The notes under the pieces are model-generated. The model searched no databases. It was given only the letters and a program-made list of their open reading frames with translations, and had not been told where the DNA came from. The translations under genes and the position numbers were made by a program. Source: Halopseudomonas aestusnigri (GTDB lineage Bacteria; Pseudomonadota; Gammaproteobacteria; Pseudomonadales; Pseudomonadaceae). From it: a stretch of DNA of 64,000 bases. The DNA lies in the NCBI RefSeq assembly GCF_002197985.1, contig NZ_NBYK01000009.1, forward strand, positions 13,694 to 77,693. The letters are read 5' to 3'. Positions 42,639-57,527 of this stretch are shown here, one piece after another; position 1 is the first letter of the stretch, and each line of letters opens with the position of its first letter.

Positions 42639-43073
42639 ATGACCCACATTCAGCGCTCGGCTTTGCTGCCGTATCCGGCCAGCCATCTGTACAACCTGGT
42701 TAACCGGGTTGAACGTTATCCGGAGTTTCTGCCCTGGTGTTCCAGTGCGACCGTTCTCAGTGAGACTGACACCGAGATGTGTGCCCGTCTGGACATTGCC
42801 AAGGCTGGCATGAGCCAGGCTTTTACTACCCGCAATGCTTTGGTGCCGGGCGAGCGCATCACGCTGCGCCTTGTTGATGGCCCGTTCAGCGATTTTCGTG
42901 GTGCCTGGGAGTTCAAGGCGCTTGGTGAGTCGGCGTGCAAGATCACCCTGGATCTGCATTTCGAGTACGCCGGTGCTCTGGTCAAGGCGACGCTGGGGCC
43001 GTTGTTCAATCAGGCAGCCAATGCAATGGTGGACGCCTTCTGTCAGCGGGCCAAGGAGACCTGGGGTGGCTGA
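42639..43073 (+). CDS. ratA: RatA, START-like ubiquinone-binding protein
   Basis: 144 residues. HIQRSALLPYPASHLYNLVNRVERYPEFLPWC and FEYAGALVKATLGPLFNQAANAMVDAFCQRA are the typical ends of the RatA/COQ10-like START fold. In E. coli RatA was reported to bind 50S subunits; COQ10-like ubiquinone handling is the alternative. It overlaps ratB by 8 bases, forming a conserved pair downstream of the smpB region. Confidence 0.95.
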   Translation: MTHIQRSALLPYPASHLYNLVNRVERYPEFLPWCSSATVLSETDTEMCARLDIAKAGMSQAFTTRNALVPGERITLRLVDGPFSDFRGAWEFKALGESACKITLDLHFEYAGALVKATLGPLFNQAANAMVDAFCQRAKETWGG

Positions 43074-43377
43074 GAAGACCATGGTGGTGGAGGTGGCCTA
43101 TGCGCTGCCCCACAAGCAGAAGATTGTGACGCTTAATGTGCCCGAGGGCACCAGCATGCTGGACGCCGTGCGTCTGTCCTGCATGGATCAGCACTTCCCC
43201 GAGCTGGATCTGGAAAGTGCCCCGCTGGGTATTTTCGGCAAGGCCGTTCCCAAGCCTGCAGAGCGGGTGCTGCAGTCAGGCGAGCGGGTGGAAATCTATC
43301 GTCCGCTGATTGCGGACCCGAAGGAAGTGCGCAAGCAGCGCGCTGCCAAGGCCAAGGCGGCCAAGACGGAAGACTAG
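43066..43377 (+). CDS. ratB: RnfH/RatB-family protein
   Basis: 103 residues from GTG 43066, with AAGGAGA seven bases upstream; the start lies inside the end of ratA, indicating coupled translation. Ubiquitin-like fold: MVVEVAYALPHKQKIVTLNVPEGTSMLDAV, GIFGKAVPKPAERVL and GERVEIYRPLIADPKEVRKQRA, the conserved YRPL block of this family. Molecular function unclear. Confidence 0.93.
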   Translation: MAEKTMVVEVAYALPHKQKIVTLNVPEGTSMLDAVRLSCMDQHFPELDLESAPLGIFGKAVPKPAERVLQSGERVEIYRPLIADPKEVRKQRAAKAKAAKTED

Positions 43378-43390
43378 TTGCGGGGGCAGG

Positions 43391-43417
43391 AAGGGGAGGC
43401 GTCGGCCGCTTCCCCTT
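43391..43417. terminator. Bidirectional terminator-like hairpin between ratB and bamE
   Basis: AAGGGGAGGC pairs with GCTTCCCCTT across a 7-base loop, between two convergent genes. No long T-run. Confidence 0.65.
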
Positions 43418-43428
43418 GAGTGCGTTGG

Positions 43429-43857
43429 CTATTCGCCCGTGCCGAGTGGGGCGCCCAGGTCGACGGGATAGGTTTCGACGGTGTCGGAGCTCATGATTTC
43501 CTCATCCTGGCTCTGACCCGGCATGAAGTCGCCGGAGAGGCCGACCAGGCGATTGTCTTCAAAGTTCAGGCTGATGCGTTCCTGCACGCGCGTGCTGTGC
43601 CCCGATTCCATGCTGTACAGGTAATCCCAGCGGGTGGGGTGGAAGGTGTCCTGGATCAGTGGAGTGCCCATAATGAAGCGCACCTGGCGGGTGGTCATGC
43701 CGGGGCGGAGTTGGTCAACCATTTCCTGGGTGACAACGTTGCCTTGCTGGATATCGATCTTGTAAATGCCGGGGACCACGCCGCAGCCACTCAGAAGGCC
43801 GATAGAGACACTGCATAACAGCATGAAAAGGATTCGATTAAAGCTTTTTCGCGTCAC
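43429..43857 (-). CDS. bamE: BamE (SmpA/OmlA) outer-membrane assembly lipoprotein
   Basis: 142 residues. A lipoprotein signal ends at LLSGCG with the modified Cys near residue 25. The mature part has the BamE pattern [47 protein letters not shown]. It is a subunit of the BAM beta-barrel insertion complex on the periplasmic face of the outer membrane. Divergent from fur, the usual pseudomonad arrangement. Confidence 0.96.
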   Translation of the reverse strand: MTRKSFNRILFMLLCSVSIGLLSGCGVVPGIYKIDIQQGNVVTQEMVDQLRPGMTTRQVRFIMGTPLIQDTFHPTRWDYLYSMESGHSTRVQERISLNFEDNRLVGLSGDFMPGQSQDEEIMSSDTVETYPVDLGAPLGTGE

Positions 43858-43948
43858 GTGCTAACATCCGCTATCTTTGGAATGGCTGTATTGCCCTGAT
43901 CATACCCGACTCATCCCGCCCTGCGAAGCGCTGAACGAGAATAGTGAC

Positions 43949-44359
43949 ATGGTTGAAAATCAAGAACTCCGCAAAGCCGGCCTGAAGGTCACGTTACCTC
44001 GGGTTAAGATCCTGCAAATGCTCGATGGTTCGAACGAGCGCCACATGAGTGCCGAGGACGTCTACAAGGCTTTGATGGAGGCGGGCGAGGACGTTGGCCT
44101 GGCCACCGTCTATCGCGTGTTGACGCAATTTGAAGCGGCCGGACTGGTCGTGCGCCACAACTTCGACGGCGGTCACGCCGTGTTTGAGCTGGCCGACGGC
44201 GAGCACCACGACCACATGGTCTGTGTTGACTCTGGTGAAGTGGTCGAGTTCTTCGATCCTGAAATCGAGCGCCGTCAGCGCGAAATCGTCAAGGAGCATG
44301 GCTTCGAGCTGGTTGACCACAATCTGGTGCTGTATGTGCGCAAGGCTGGCGGCAAGTAA
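43949..44359 (+). CDS. fur: Fur, ferric uptake regulator
   Basis: 136 residues from ATG 43949 (MVENQELRKAGLKVTLPR); the upstream extension is not conserved. Winged helix (PRVKILQMLDG, HMSAEDVYKALMEAGEDVGLATVYRVL) is followed by the metal sites FDGGHAVFELADGEHHDHMVCVDSGEVVEFFDPEIE. Fe(II)-Fur represses iron-uptake genes. Upstream divergence with bamE and the convergent recN are conserved. Confidence 0.97.
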   Translation: MVENQELRKAGLKVTLPRVKILQMLDGSNERHMSAEDVYKALMEAGEDVGLATVYRVLTQFEAAGLVVRHNFDGGHAVFELADGEHHDHMVCVDSGEVVEFFDPEIERRQREIVKEHGFELVDHNLVLYVRKAGGK

Positions 44360-44392
44360 CGACAGATTGGACAAGCACTGATTTTTTGGTGC

Positions 44393-44420
44393 AAAAAACC
44401 GGGCCTGGCCCGGTTTTTTT
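44393..44420. terminator. Bidirectional terminator between fur and recN
   Basis: AAAAAACCGGGCC, one T, GGCCCGGTTTTTTT: a perfect stem with A-run and T-run, serving both convergent genes. Confidence 0.93.
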
Positions 44421-44428
44421 ATGTCTGC

Positions 44429-46102
44429 TCAGTGCGCAACGCTGAGCAGCTTGCGGGCGTGGGCCAGTGATTCGTCGGTCAGGTCGACGCCGCCAAGCAT
44501 GCGGGCGACTTCCTGTACGCGGGCGTTATCGTCCAGCTGGTCAATGCAGGTGCGTGTGCTGTTGCGGGTCTGCTGTTTGCGTACAAACAGGTGCTGATGC
44601 CCCTGAGCGGCGACTTGCGGCAGGTGGGTGACTGTCAGTACCTGGCCGCGCGCGCCAAGTTGGCGAAGCAGCTGGCCAACGATCTCGGCGGTCGGGCCAC
44701 CGATACCCACATCGACTTCGTCAAACACCAGCGTGGGGACGCGTGACGTCTGTGCGGTGATGACCTGAATGCCGAGGCTGATGCGTGACAGTTCGCCGCC
44801 GGATGCGACCTTGGCCAGCGGTTTGGCGGGCTGGCCGGGGTTGGCACTGACCAGGAACTCGACGGCTTCCAGCCCGGTTACCGGGTAGCTGTCGGCGTCC
44901 AGCGGTGTCAGTTGCAGCTCGATTCGGCCGCCGGGCATGCCCAGGCGCTGAATTTCATGGGTGACTGCCTTGGCGAGTTTGGCTGCTCCCTTGCTGCGCT
45001 GTGCTGACAGTTTTTCGCTAAGTTGGCGATAGTGGGCCTGATAGGCAACCAGTTCTTCCTGCAGGCGCTCTGCGTCGGCAGCTTGTTGCTGCTGGCCTTC
45101 CAGTTCGTCGATCAGCTGCTGCTGCAGCGCGGGCAGCTCCTGCGGCTGAATACGGTGCTTGCGTGCCAGGTCATAAATGGCGCTGAGGCGTTCTTCGACA
45201 TATTGCTGGCGTTGCGGGTCGGCCTCGAAGTGGTCGAGGTAACGCGTCAGTTCGCCGACTGCTTCCTCGATCTGAATCTGTGCGCTGGCGAGCATGTCGC
45301 TGGCTTCACCCAGTTGCGGGCTGTGGCTTTTAAAGGCGTCCAGCCGACTCAGGCTGGCGGTCAGGGCTTCCAGCACGCTGCCTGCGTCATTTTCGCTGCA
45401 GATGTTGATAACTTGCTGGCAGGAATGCAGGATCTGGTCTGCGCTGGCGAGCTGACGCTGCTCATTCTCCAGTTCGTCCAGTTCGCCGTCCTGCAGGCTC
45501 AGATTGTCCAGTTCGTCCAGTTGGTAGGTCAGCAGCTGCTGGCGAGCGGCCTGTTCTTCGCTTTGCTGGCTGGCCTGGCGTAGCGCCTTTTCGGTCTGGC
45601 GGCAGCGCTGAGCCGCCAGTTGAACCTGTCTCGCGAGTTCGCCGGCGCCGGCGTACTCGTCCAGCAGGCGGCGGTGGGTGTCGGTTTTCAGCAGCGACTG
45701 GTGCTCATGCTGGCTGTGAATGTCGATCAGCATTTCGCCGAGCGCACGCAGGTCCTGCTGGGGGCAGGGTGCGCCATTGATGTAGCCTCGTGAGCGGCCT
45801 TCGGCGGTGATCACGCGCCGGAGGATAACCTGGTCGTCGTCCTGCGTCAGGTCACGCTCTTCGAGCCACTGGCGGGCTTCGGGAATGTCGCGAATGTCGA
45901 AGGTGGCGAGGATGTCGGCCTTGTCGGCGCCGGGGCGCACTGCGCCGCTGTCGGCGCGATCGCCCAGGGTGAGGGCCAGTGCATCGAGCATGATGGATTT
46001 GCCTGCACCGGTTTCGCCGGTAATCACGCTCATGCCGCCGCCCAGCTCGAGTTCCAGGGTGTCGACGATGGCGTAGTTGTTGACCGCGAGGTGGATCAGC
46101 AT
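44429..46102 (-). CDS. recN: RecN, SMC-like DNA repair ATPase
   Basis: 557 residues from ATG 46102 (MLIHLAVNNYAIVDTLELEL); the longer frame to 46330 lies over the LexA and heat-shock promoters and is not coding. Walker A GETGAGKSIMLDAL at about 30, long coiled coil (about 160-360), signature ASGGELSRISLGIQ and Walker B TLVFDEVDVGIGG. It acts at double-strand breaks in the cytoplasm. A LexA box lies just upstream, so it is an SOS gene. Confidence 0.97.
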   Translation of the reverse strand: MLIHLAVNNYAIVDTLELELGGGMSVITGETGAGKSIMLDALALTLGDRADSGAVRPGADKADILATFDIRDIPEARQWLEERDLTQDDDQVILRRVITAEGRSRGYINGAPCPQQDLRALGEMLIDIHSQHEHQSLLKTDTHRRLLDEYAGAGELARQVQLAAQRCRQTEKALRQASQQSEEQAARQQLLTYQLDELDNLSLQDGELDELENEQRQLASADQILHSCQQVINICSENDAGSVLEALTASLSRLDAFKSHSPQLGEASDMLASAQIQIEEAVGELTRYLDHFEADPQRQQYVEERLSAIYDLARKHRIQPQELPALQQQLIDELEGQQQQAADAERLQEELVAYQAHYRQLSEKLSAQRSKGAAKLAKAVTHEIQRLGMPGGRIELQLTPLDADSYPVTGLEAVEFLVSANPGQPAKPLAKVASGGELSRISLGIQVITAQTSRVPTLVFDEVDVGIGGPTAEIVGQLLRQLGARGQVLTVTHLPQVAAQGHQHLFVRKQQTRNSTRTCIDQLDDNARVQEVARMLGGVDLTDESLAHARKLLSVAH

Positions 46103-46125
46103 GACGCGCTCCCGAGAAAATTGTT

Positions 46126-46141
46126 CTGGTTGTTTATACAG
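46126..46141 (-). promoter_or_regulatory. LexA (SOS) box of recN
   Basis: Minus strand CTGTATAAACAACCAG fits the CTG-N10-CAG LexA pattern with the AT-rich left half, 24 to 39 bases before the recN start. Confidence 0.85.
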
Positions 46142-46201
46142 TAGTTTGCTTTGTGGCGACAAGTCCCCGCAATAGCATGAGCACACTGATTGATATTGAC
46201 C

Positions 46202-46229
46202 CTTGAAGCTGTGTGGACTGTCCCCATAT
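46202..46229 (+). promoter_or_regulatory. Sigma-32 heat-shock promoter of grpE-dnaK-dnaJ
   Basis: CTTGAA (46202-46207), 14-base spacer, CCCCATAT (46222-46229): an almost ideal RpoH promoter, 100 bases before grpE. Confidence 0.88.
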
Positions 46230-46328
46230 AGGTTGCCAGACGCGATCGGCGAGGCCGGTCGTTCATCATTGACTGCGTGTGCGGCGATTGCGCGCAAAGA
46301 CACGCCCACCCTATGACAGGAGAAAGAC

Positions 46329-46904
46329 ATGGCAGAGGAACAGAGACCGGATCTGCAGGATCAGGACGACGTGGTCGATCAGACCGTTGCGACGCCCGAA
46401 GGCGATCTTGCCGCGCGCGTAGCGAGTCTGGAAGAACAGCTGGCTACCGCTCAGGATCAGGCTCTGCGGGCGGCGGCTGATGTGCAGAATGCGCGTCGCC
46501 GTGCCGAGCAGGATGTGGAGAAGGCGCACAAGTTCGCGCTGGAGCGTTTTGCCAATGATCTGCTGCCGATCATCGATAGTCTTGAGCGCGGCCTGGAGTT
46601 GTCCAATGCTGATGATCTGGCGATCAAGCCGATGCGCGAGGGTATTGAGCTGACCCTGAAGATGTTTGCCGACACCCTGGCGCGGTTCCAGGTAGTCCCG
46701 GTTCAGCCTGAGGGCGAGCCCTTCAACCCTGAACTGCATCAGGCCATGGCGATGGAAGAAAGCACCGCGGTTGAGCCGAACACCGTACTCAAGGTGTTCC
46801 AGAAGGGCTACACCCTCAGCGGTCGTCTGCTGCGCCCGGCCATGGTCGTCGTCAGCAAGGCTCCGGCTGCGGGTGCCGCGCCCTCGATTGACGAGCAGGC
46901 TTGA
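46329..46904 (+). CDS. grpE: GrpE, nucleotide-exchange factor of DnaK
   Basis: 191 residues, start after AGGAGAAAG. Long N-terminal coiled coil ([36 protein letters not shown]) and the C-terminal beta domain ([47 protein letters not shown]). It releases ADP from DnaK. First gene of the heat-shock operon, directly downstream of the RpoH promoter. Confidence 0.97.
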   Translation: MAEEQRPDLQDQDDVVDQTVATPEGDLAARVASLEEQLATAQDQALRAAADVQNARRRAEQDVEKAHKFALERFANDLLPIIDSLERGLELSNADDLAIKPMREGIELTLKMFADTLARFQVVPVQPEGEPFNPELHQAMAMEESTAVEPNTVLKVFQKGYTLSGRLLRPAMVVVSKAPAAGAAPSIDEQA

Positions 46905-46993
46905 AATTGATTTGGCAGCCCCCATCAAGGGCTCAAGCATAGTTGAACAGCGCCGCTGACCAAGACGCGGCAGTCAGATTCGGAGAGAAACTT

Positions 46994-48916
46994 ATGGGCA
47001 AGATTATCGGTATCGACCTGGGGACCACCAACTCCTGTGTCTCTATTCTGGAAAACGGTTCTGCCAAGGTGATCGAGAACGCTGAGGGTGGTCGTACCAC
47101 TCCGTCGATCGTCGCCTACACCAACGATGGTGAAACCCTGGTTGGCCAGTCGGCCAAGCGTCAGGCGGTTACCAACCCGCAGAACACCCTGTATGCAGTT
47201 AAGCGTCTGATCGGTCGTCGTTTTGAAGAAGACGTCGTTCAGAAAGACATCAAGCTGGTGCCGTACAAGATCGTCAAGGCGGACAATGGCGACGCCTGGG
47301 TTCAGGTAAATGACGAGAAAATGGCTCCGCCGCAGGTGTCTGCTGAAGTACTGAAGAAAATGAAGAAGACCGCCGAGGATTACCTTGGTGAGCCGGTTAC
47401 CGAAGCGGTTATCACCGTTCCGGCCTACTTCAACGACAGCCAGCGTCAGGCTACCAAGGACGCTGGTCGTATCGCCGGTCTGGAAGTCAAGCGCATCATC
47501 AACGAGCCGACCGCAGCCGCACTGGCGTATGGCATGGACAAGGCGCGTGGCGACTCCACCATCGTTGTATACGATCTGGGTGGTGGTACCTTCGACGTCT
47601 CCGTGATCGAAATTGCCGAAGTGGACGGTGAGCATCAGTTCGAAGTGCTGGCCACCAATGGTGACACCTTCCTGGGTGGTGAAGATTTCGACATGCGTCT
47701 GATCGACTACCTGGCAGACGAGTTCAAGAAAGAGAACGGCGTTGATCTGCACAATGATCCGCTGGCGCTGCAGCGTCTGAAAGAAGCGGCTGAAAAGGCC
47801 AAGATCGAGCTGTCTTCCAGCCAGCAGACCGACGTCAACCTGCCGTACATCACTGCAGATGCGTCCGGTCCGAAGCACCTGAACGTCAAGGTGACGCGTG
47901 CCAAGCTGGAGTCGCTGGTTGAAGATCTGATCAAGCGCAGCATCGAGCCCTGCCGCATCGCGATGCAGGATGCCGGTCTGGATGTGTCTGACATCAACGA
48001 CGTTATTCTGGTTGGTGGTCAGACTCGCATGCCGCTGGTGCAGAAGACCGTTGCCGAGTTCTTCAATAAGGAGCCGCGCAAGGACGTTAACCCGGACGAA
48101 GCGGTTGCCATCGGTGCCTCGATTCAGGGTGCGGTACTGGCCGGCGACGTGAAAGACGTGCTGCTGCTGGATGTTACTCCGCTGTCGCTGGGTATCGAAA
48201 CCATGGGTGGCGTGATGACTACGCTGATCGAGAAGAACACCACCATCCCGACCAAAAAGTCGCAGGTGTTCTCGACTGCGGACGACAACCAGACTGCGGT
48301 GACCATTCACGTGCTGCAGGGTGAGCGCAAGCAGGCGAGCCAGAACAAGTCGCTGGGCCGTTTCGATCTGGCCGACATCCCGCCGGCGCAGCGTGGCGTG
48401 CCGCAGATTGAGGTCAGCTTCGACATCGATGCCAACGGTATCCTCAACGTGTCTGCCAAAGACAAGGCAACCGGCAAAGAGCAGTCCATCGTGATCAAGG
48501 CGTCCTCTGGTCTGTCGGATGACGAAATCGAGAAGATGGTGCGTGATGCCGAGGCCAACGCTGAGGAAGACCGCAAGTTCGAAGAGCTGGTAACCGTGCG
48601 CAACCAGGCCGATCAGCTGGTTCACGCGACTCGCAAGACCCTGACCGAGGCGGGCGACAAGGCGACTGATGAAGAGAAGGCTGCCATCGAAACGGCGCTG
48701 AGCGATCTGGAAGCGGCGATCAAGACCGGCGACAAGGAAGAGATCGAGGCCAAGATCAACGCCCTGTCCGAGGCATCTGGCCCGCTGGTCCAGAAGATGT
48801 ATGCCGAACAGGCTCAGGCTGGCAAGGGTGAAGGCCCGGCAGCGGGCGCGGAGTCCGGTAACGATGCGGACGACGTGGTCGACGCCGAGTTCGAAGAGGT
48901 CAAGGACAACAAGTAG
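46994..48916 (+). CDS. dnaK: DnaK, Hsp70 chaperone
   Basis: 640 residues from ATG 46994, with GGAGAG upstream. [18 protein letters not shown] is the phosphate-1 loop, followed by the actin-fold ATPase ([16 protein letters not shown]), the conserved linker [15 protein letters not shown], the substrate-binding beta domain and the helical lid, ending in the acidic [15 protein letters not shown] tail. Works with DnaJ and GrpE encoded beside it. Confidence 0.98.
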   Translation: MGKIIGIDLGTTNSCVSILENGSAKVIENAEGGRTTPSIVAYTNDGETLVGQSAKRQAVTNPQNTLYAVKRLIGRRFEEDVVQKDIKLVPYKIVKADNGDAWVQVNDEKMAPPQVSAEVLKKMKKTAEDYLGEPVTEAVITVPAYFNDSQRQATKDAGRIAGLEVKRIINEPTAAALAYGMDKARGDSTIVVYDLGGGTFDVSVIEIAEVDGEHQFEVLATNGDTFLGGEDFDMRLIDYLADEFKKENGVDLHNDPLALQRLKEAAEKAKIELSSSQQTDVNLPYITADASGPKHLNVKVTRAKLESLVEDLIKRSIEPCRIAMQDAGLDVSDINDVILVGGQTRMPLVQKTVAEFFNKEPRKDVNPDEAVAIGASIQGAVLAGDVKDVLLLDVTPLSLGIETMGGVMTTLIEKNTTIPTKKSQVFSTADDNQTAVTIHVLQGERKQASQNKSLGRFDLADIPPAQRGVPQIEVSFDIDANGILNVSAKDKATGKEQSIVIKASSGLSDDEIEKMVRDAEANAEEDRKFEELVTVRNQADQLVHATRKTLTEAGDKATDEEKAAIETALSDLEAAIKTGDKEEIEAKINALSEASGPLVQKMYAEQAQAGKGEGPAAGAESGNDADDVVDAEFEEVKDNK

Positions 48917-48984
48917 GTCCTTGATGAACCGGGTAGGGTGGTGCACCGACGGCATGTCCGGTGTGTTGCCCTCCAACTCTGCCT

Positions 48985-49013
48985 GGCAACGCGGGAGCTT
49001 CTCCCGCGTTGCC
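48985..49013 (+). promoter_or_regulatory. Strong hairpin in the dnaK-dnaJ gap
   Basis: GGCAACGCGGGAG and CTCCCGCGTTGCC form a perfect 13-base stem with a 3-base loop, with no T-run. It probably stabilises or limits the transcript between dnaK and dnaJ rather than fully terminating. Confidence 0.7.
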
Positions 49014-49050
49014 GTTTGTGCCGGGTGTCTCTGTAAGGGAAGTCGAACAC

Positions 49051-51011
<1,961 letters not shown>

Positions 51012-51025
51012 GCCTTTGGTTGACG

Positions 51026-51061
51026 AAAAAAAGGGGTGGCCTGCTGGCCACCCCTTTTTTG
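51026..51061. terminator. Terminator after dapB
   Basis: An A-run, AAGGGGTGGCC, a short loop, GGCCACCCCTT and a T-run. It sits between convergent dapB and the following minus-strand gene. Confidence 0.93.
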
Positions 51062-51072
51062 TTCCTGCCACC

Positions 51073-51849
51073 TTAGTTGGTGCTCACGCTGGCCTCGGCC
51101 AGGTTGGCCTGTTCACGAGCCAGTTCATCGAGTGTCTGGGTGTTCTTGGTCAGGTAGAATGCGGCGATGGTGGGTACCCAGTCGGCGTGATGGTTGATCA
51201 GACGCGGCTGGATGAAGCTGTACTGCTTATCCAGGCGGTCAAAGGTGTCCTTGTGCTCGGGCATCAGTTGCTTGAGCTGACTTGAGCCCTCGTTGATGCG
51301 GTTGTCCAGCTCGACAAACAGGCCCTCGCGGCTGGGCAGGAAGTACACGCCAACCGAACTGAACATGTTGTTTTCATACAGCAGCAGAATGCGGCTGGTC
51401 TCGATGCTCTGGCGTTGCAAGGCAACCAGATTGTCCGGGCTGCCTGCGACTTCCGCTTCATAAAGCTCTGCGGCGGCATTTTCGAGGTTGCCGTGTGCCA
51501 TCATGATGCGGTTGACGGTGGCCAGGCTGTAGTGCGCCTGGTCCTCGGGCAACGCTTCCAGTTCCCGGATCAGGGTCAACAGCTCGCTGTAGAGCGGGCG
51601 AAGGTTGCCGGGGTTATTCATTTGGCGCAGCAGCGAGTCCATTTGCTGCAGCGCGGAGTTGTAGATTTCGCGGTTGCCTGGCTCACGAACGCGCTCGTAG
51701 AGGTTGTTGTCGATCAGCAGGTAGGTGCCGGCCTTGAAGGCTTCGCTGCGGAACTCATGCAGCTGTTGCAGGCGTTGCGGGTCGGCGTAGGCGAGTGAGG
51801 CGATAAGCAGCAGTGGCAGCACCAGCAGGCGTTTCAAGAGCGTTGGCAT
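51073..51849 (-). CDS. Periplasmic helical protein of unknown function
   Basis: 258 residues from ATG 51849. Signal peptide residues 1-21 (KRLLVLPLLLIASLAYA). The mature protein is predicted almost fully helical, rich in Leu and Glu, with no enzyme motif. I know it only as a conserved hypothetical of pseudomonads found between dapB and carA. The frame extends upstream to 51975 without conserved sequence. Confidence 0.8.
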   Translation of the reverse strand: MPTLLKRLLVLPLLLIASLAYADPQRLQQLHEFRSEAFKAGTYLLIDNNLYERVREPGNREIYNSALQQMDSLLRQMNNPGNLRPLYSELLTLIRELEALPEDQAHYSLATVNRIMMAHGNLENAAAELYEAEVAGSPDNLVALQRQSIETSRILLLYENNMFSSVGVYFLPSREGLFVELDNRINEGSSQLKQLMPEHKDTFDRLDKQYSFIQPRLINHHADWVPTIAAFYLTKNTQTLDELAREQANLAEASVSTN

Positions 51850-52124
51850 GGTGAGGGTCCCCGAGTCCTTTGGTTTTTCTTGTGTTATCCGGCGCCAGGG
51901 AGGCGTCCGGTTTTGACGGTCTGCGCCGTCTGGCGTGGGCTCCTGCCCATTTTCATACACCGGCTGTTGTAACACAGAGTTGTGCGAGATTGAAGCGATT
52001 GCTGGGCCGTGATCGCGACTGCCTGCGGGAAGAGCTGGGCGTTGCGGTGTGGATATTTTGGCCTCATGTGTTTAAACTATTGCGCTAATCTGTCTATTCA
52101 GCGCGTATCTGACAATGCCTTTGC

Positions 52125-52162
52125 AAGCGGGATGTTGTGTTCAGCACCACATTCCCGCTTTT
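52125..52162 (+). promoter_or_regulatory. Hairpin with T-run upstream of carA
   Basis: AAGCGGGATGTTGTG and its partner CCACATTCCCGCTTTT form a stem-loop ending in four T, 48 bases before the carA start. It may be an attenuator or the end of an upstream transcript. The rest of the 360-base gap (51850-52209) shows no gene. Confidence 0.5.
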
Positions 52163-52209
52163 GTGCAGCCCGCGTTTGGTGAAATGTGTCAGTTCTTTCG
52201 GAGGTTTTC

Positions 52210-53346
52210 TTGTCCAAGCCAGCCATTCTCGCACTCGCCGACGGCAGTATTTTCCGCGGTGAGTCCATCGGCGCCGACGGTTCCAGTGTTGGTGAGGTCG
52301 TGTTCAATACGGCCATGACCGGTTATCAGGAGATCCTTACCGATCCCTCCTATGCGCGTCAAATCGTGACCCTGACCTACCCGCACATCGGCAACACCGG
52401 CGTGACTCCTGAGGATGTCGAGTCCGACGCAGTTCAGGCTGCCGGTCTGGTGATTCGTGACCTGCCGCTGCTGGCCAGCAACTGGCGCTGCAAGCAGTCT
52501 CTTGACGAGTATCTGCGTGAAAACAACATTGTTGCCATCGCCGGTATCGACACCCGTCGTCTGACCCGGATTCTGCGCGAGAAGGGCTCGCAGAATGGCT
52601 GCCTGCTGGCCGGAGACGATATCTCCGAGGAAAAGGCGCTTGAACTGGCGCGCAGCTTCCCTGGCCTCAAGGGCATGGATCTGGCCAAGGAAGTGTCGGT
52701 CAAGGAAAGCTATCAGTGGCGCTCCAGTGTCTGGAATCTGGAGAGCGATAGTCATCCCGAGCTGTCCGATGCCGAGTTGCCCTACCACGTTGTTGCCTTC
52801 GATTACGGCGTGAAATTCAACATTCTGCGCATGCTGGTTGCGCGCGGTTGCCGTCTGACTGTGGTGCCCGCGCAAACGCCGGCCGCCGACGTGCTGGCCC
52901 TGAACCCGGATGGCGTGTTCCTGTCCAACGGCCCGGGCGACCCGGAGCCATGTGACTACGCCATTGCTGCGATCAAGGAAATTCTGGAAACGGACATCCC
53001 GGTATTTGGTATCTGTCTCGGTCACCAACTGCTGGCACTGGCCTCCGGTGCCAAAACCGTCAAGATGGGTCATGGTCACCATGGCGCCAACCATCCTGTT
53101 CAGGATCTGGATACCGGTGTGGTGATGATCACCAGTCAGAACCACGGCTTTGCGGTTGACGAGACCAGCCTGCCGGCCAACCTGCGGCCGACCCACAAGT
53201 CGCTGTTTGACGGCACCCTGCAAGGTATCGAGCGCACCGACAAGGCGGCCTTCAGCTTCCAGGGCCACCCCGAGGCGAGCCCGGGTCCGCACGATGTGGC
53301 ACCGCTGTTCGACCGTTTCATCGACGCCATGAAAAAGCGCGCCTGA
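52210..53346 (+). CDS. carA: Carbamoyl-phosphate synthase small subunit
   Basis: 378 residues starting at TTG 52210 (read [16 protein letters not shown]), with GGAGG 5 bases before; the upstream ATG at 52186 lies before this ribosome site. The class I glutaminase triad is present: [12 protein letters not shown] (Cys) and [12 protein letters not shown] (His, Glu). It supplies ammonia to CarB for arginine and pyrimidine synthesis. 31 bases separate it from carB. Confidence 0.96.
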   Translation: MSKPAILALADGSIFRGESIGADGSSVGEVVFNTAMTGYQEILTDPSYARQIVTLTYPHIGNTGVTPEDVESDAVQAAGLVIRDLPLLASNWRCKQSLDEYLRENNIVAIAGIDTRRLTRILREKGSQNGCLLAGDDISEEKALELARSFPGLKGMDLAKEVSVKESYQWRSSVWNLESDSHPELSDAELPYHVVAFDYGVKFNILRMLVARGCRLTVVPAQTPAADVLALNPDGVFLSNGPGDPEPCDYAIAAIKEILETDIPVFGICLGHQLLALASGAKTVKMGHGHHGANHPVQDLDTGVVMITSQNHGFAVDETSLPANLRPTHKSLFDGTLQGIERTDKAAFSFQGHPEASPGPHDVAPLFDRFIDAMKKRA

Positions 53347-53377
53347 ACCCCGGTACACCTAGGATTTGTAAACGACT

Positions 53378-56593
<3,216 letters not shown>

Positions 56594-56596
56594 GTT

Positions 56597-57070
56597 ATGA
56601 AGTACCCGATGACCAAACAGGGCGCCGAAGCTCTCGAAGTCGAACTCAAGCACCTCAAGAGTGAGCTGCGGCCGCAGATCACTCAGGCGATTGCGGAAGC
56701 TCGCGAGCTCGGCGATCTCAAGGAAAATGCCGAATACCATGCCGCGCGCGAGCAGCAAGGCATGGTCGAGGCGCGTATCCGGGACATAGAAGGTCGCCTG
56801 TCGAATGCGCAGGTGATCGACGTGACCACTATCCCGCATACCGGCAAGGTGATTTTTGGCACCACGGTGACCATTGCCAATGTCGAAACCGACGAAGAGG
56901 TGGTTTACCAGATCGTTGGTGACGACGAGGCTGACATCAAGCAGCGCAAGCTGTCGGTCAATTCACCCATCGCGCGTGCTCTCATCGGCAAGGAAGAGGG
57001 TGAGATTGTCGCGGTGAAAACACCGAGCGGTGTGGTCGAATACGAGATTGTCGAGGTCCAGCACCTGTGA
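56597..57070 (+). CDS. greA: GreA, transcript-cleavage factor
   Basis: 157 residues. N-terminal coiled coil tipped by acidic residues ([30 protein letters not shown]) and the C-terminal FKBP-like domain ([35 protein letters not shown]). It rescues back-tracked RNA polymerase. Starts 3 bases after carB, the conserved pseudomonad arrangement. Confidence 0.97.
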   Translation: MKYPMTKQGAEALEVELKHLKSELRPQITQAIAEARELGDLKENAEYHAAREQQGMVEARIRDIEGRLSNAQVIDVTTIPHTGKVIFGTTVTIANVETDEEVVYQIVGDDEADIKQRKLSVNSPIARALIGKEEGEIVAVKTPSGVVEYEIVEVQHL

Positions 57071-57495
57071 CGCCGGCGGCTGTCGGTAGTGGCCGCCGGG
57101 AGGGCGGTCGCGTGGTCTGGCAGCTGCTGCTGACCCTCTGGGTCGGTTCGGTATGGAGTCTGCACTTTGTCTTTTTGCCGGCGCTGGAGCACTCCGGCCT
57201 GGCGCCGTTGCTGGTTGACGATGCCGCCTTGACCCTGCGCCCGGCGGTACTGGGCATCAGTGCGGTGGCAATGCTGCTGCAATTTGTTGTGCTGGTAGTG
57301 CGTGTGCGCGGAGCCATCTGGCGTGATGTGCGGACCCAGGTTCTCGTTCTGGCGCTGGCGGCGGTGGGGGCGTTTTTCCTGTTCCGCGGTGCTGGCAATC
57401 AGCTGCTGATGCTGATGAGTTATCTGGTGGTAGCGTTCGCTGGTCTTGTGCTGGCTGTGCAGCCCCGCCCGGACGAGTCGGTGGCTGACATCTAA
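57067..57495 (+). CDS. Small inner-membrane protein (DUF4149-like)
   Basis: 142 residues from a GTG overlapping the greA stop (GTGA), so translationally coupled. Four hydrophobic segments: [56 protein letters not shown] and [21 protein letters not shown] WxGs motif in the first segment resembles DUF4149 membrane proteins. Function unknown. Confidence 0.75.
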   Translation: MTPAAVGSGRREGGRVVWQLLLTLWVGSVWSLHFVFLPALEHSGLAPLLVDDAALTLRPAVLGISAVAMLLQFVVLVVRVRGAIWRDVRTQVLVLALAAVGAFFLFRGAGNQLLMLMSYLVVAFAGLVLAVQPRPDESVADI

Positions 57496-57499
57496 GGCG

Positions 57500-57527
57500 A
57501 ACGGGGCCGAAAGGCCCCGTTGCTTTT
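57500..57527. terminator. Terminator between the membrane-protein gene and yhbY
   Basis: AACGGGGCC, GAAA loop, GGCCCCGTT and then CTTTTT. Placed between convergent genes. Confidence 0.9.

Noticed and set aside
46103-46330. Upstream extension of the recN reading frame
   Set aside because: It would cover the LexA box and the heat-shock promoter; the RecN family starts at the ATG at 46102.
46925-48976. Long minus-strand frame opposite dnaK (683 codons)
   Set aside because: Pure antisense shadow of a GC-rich highly expressed gene; no known motifs or ribosome site.
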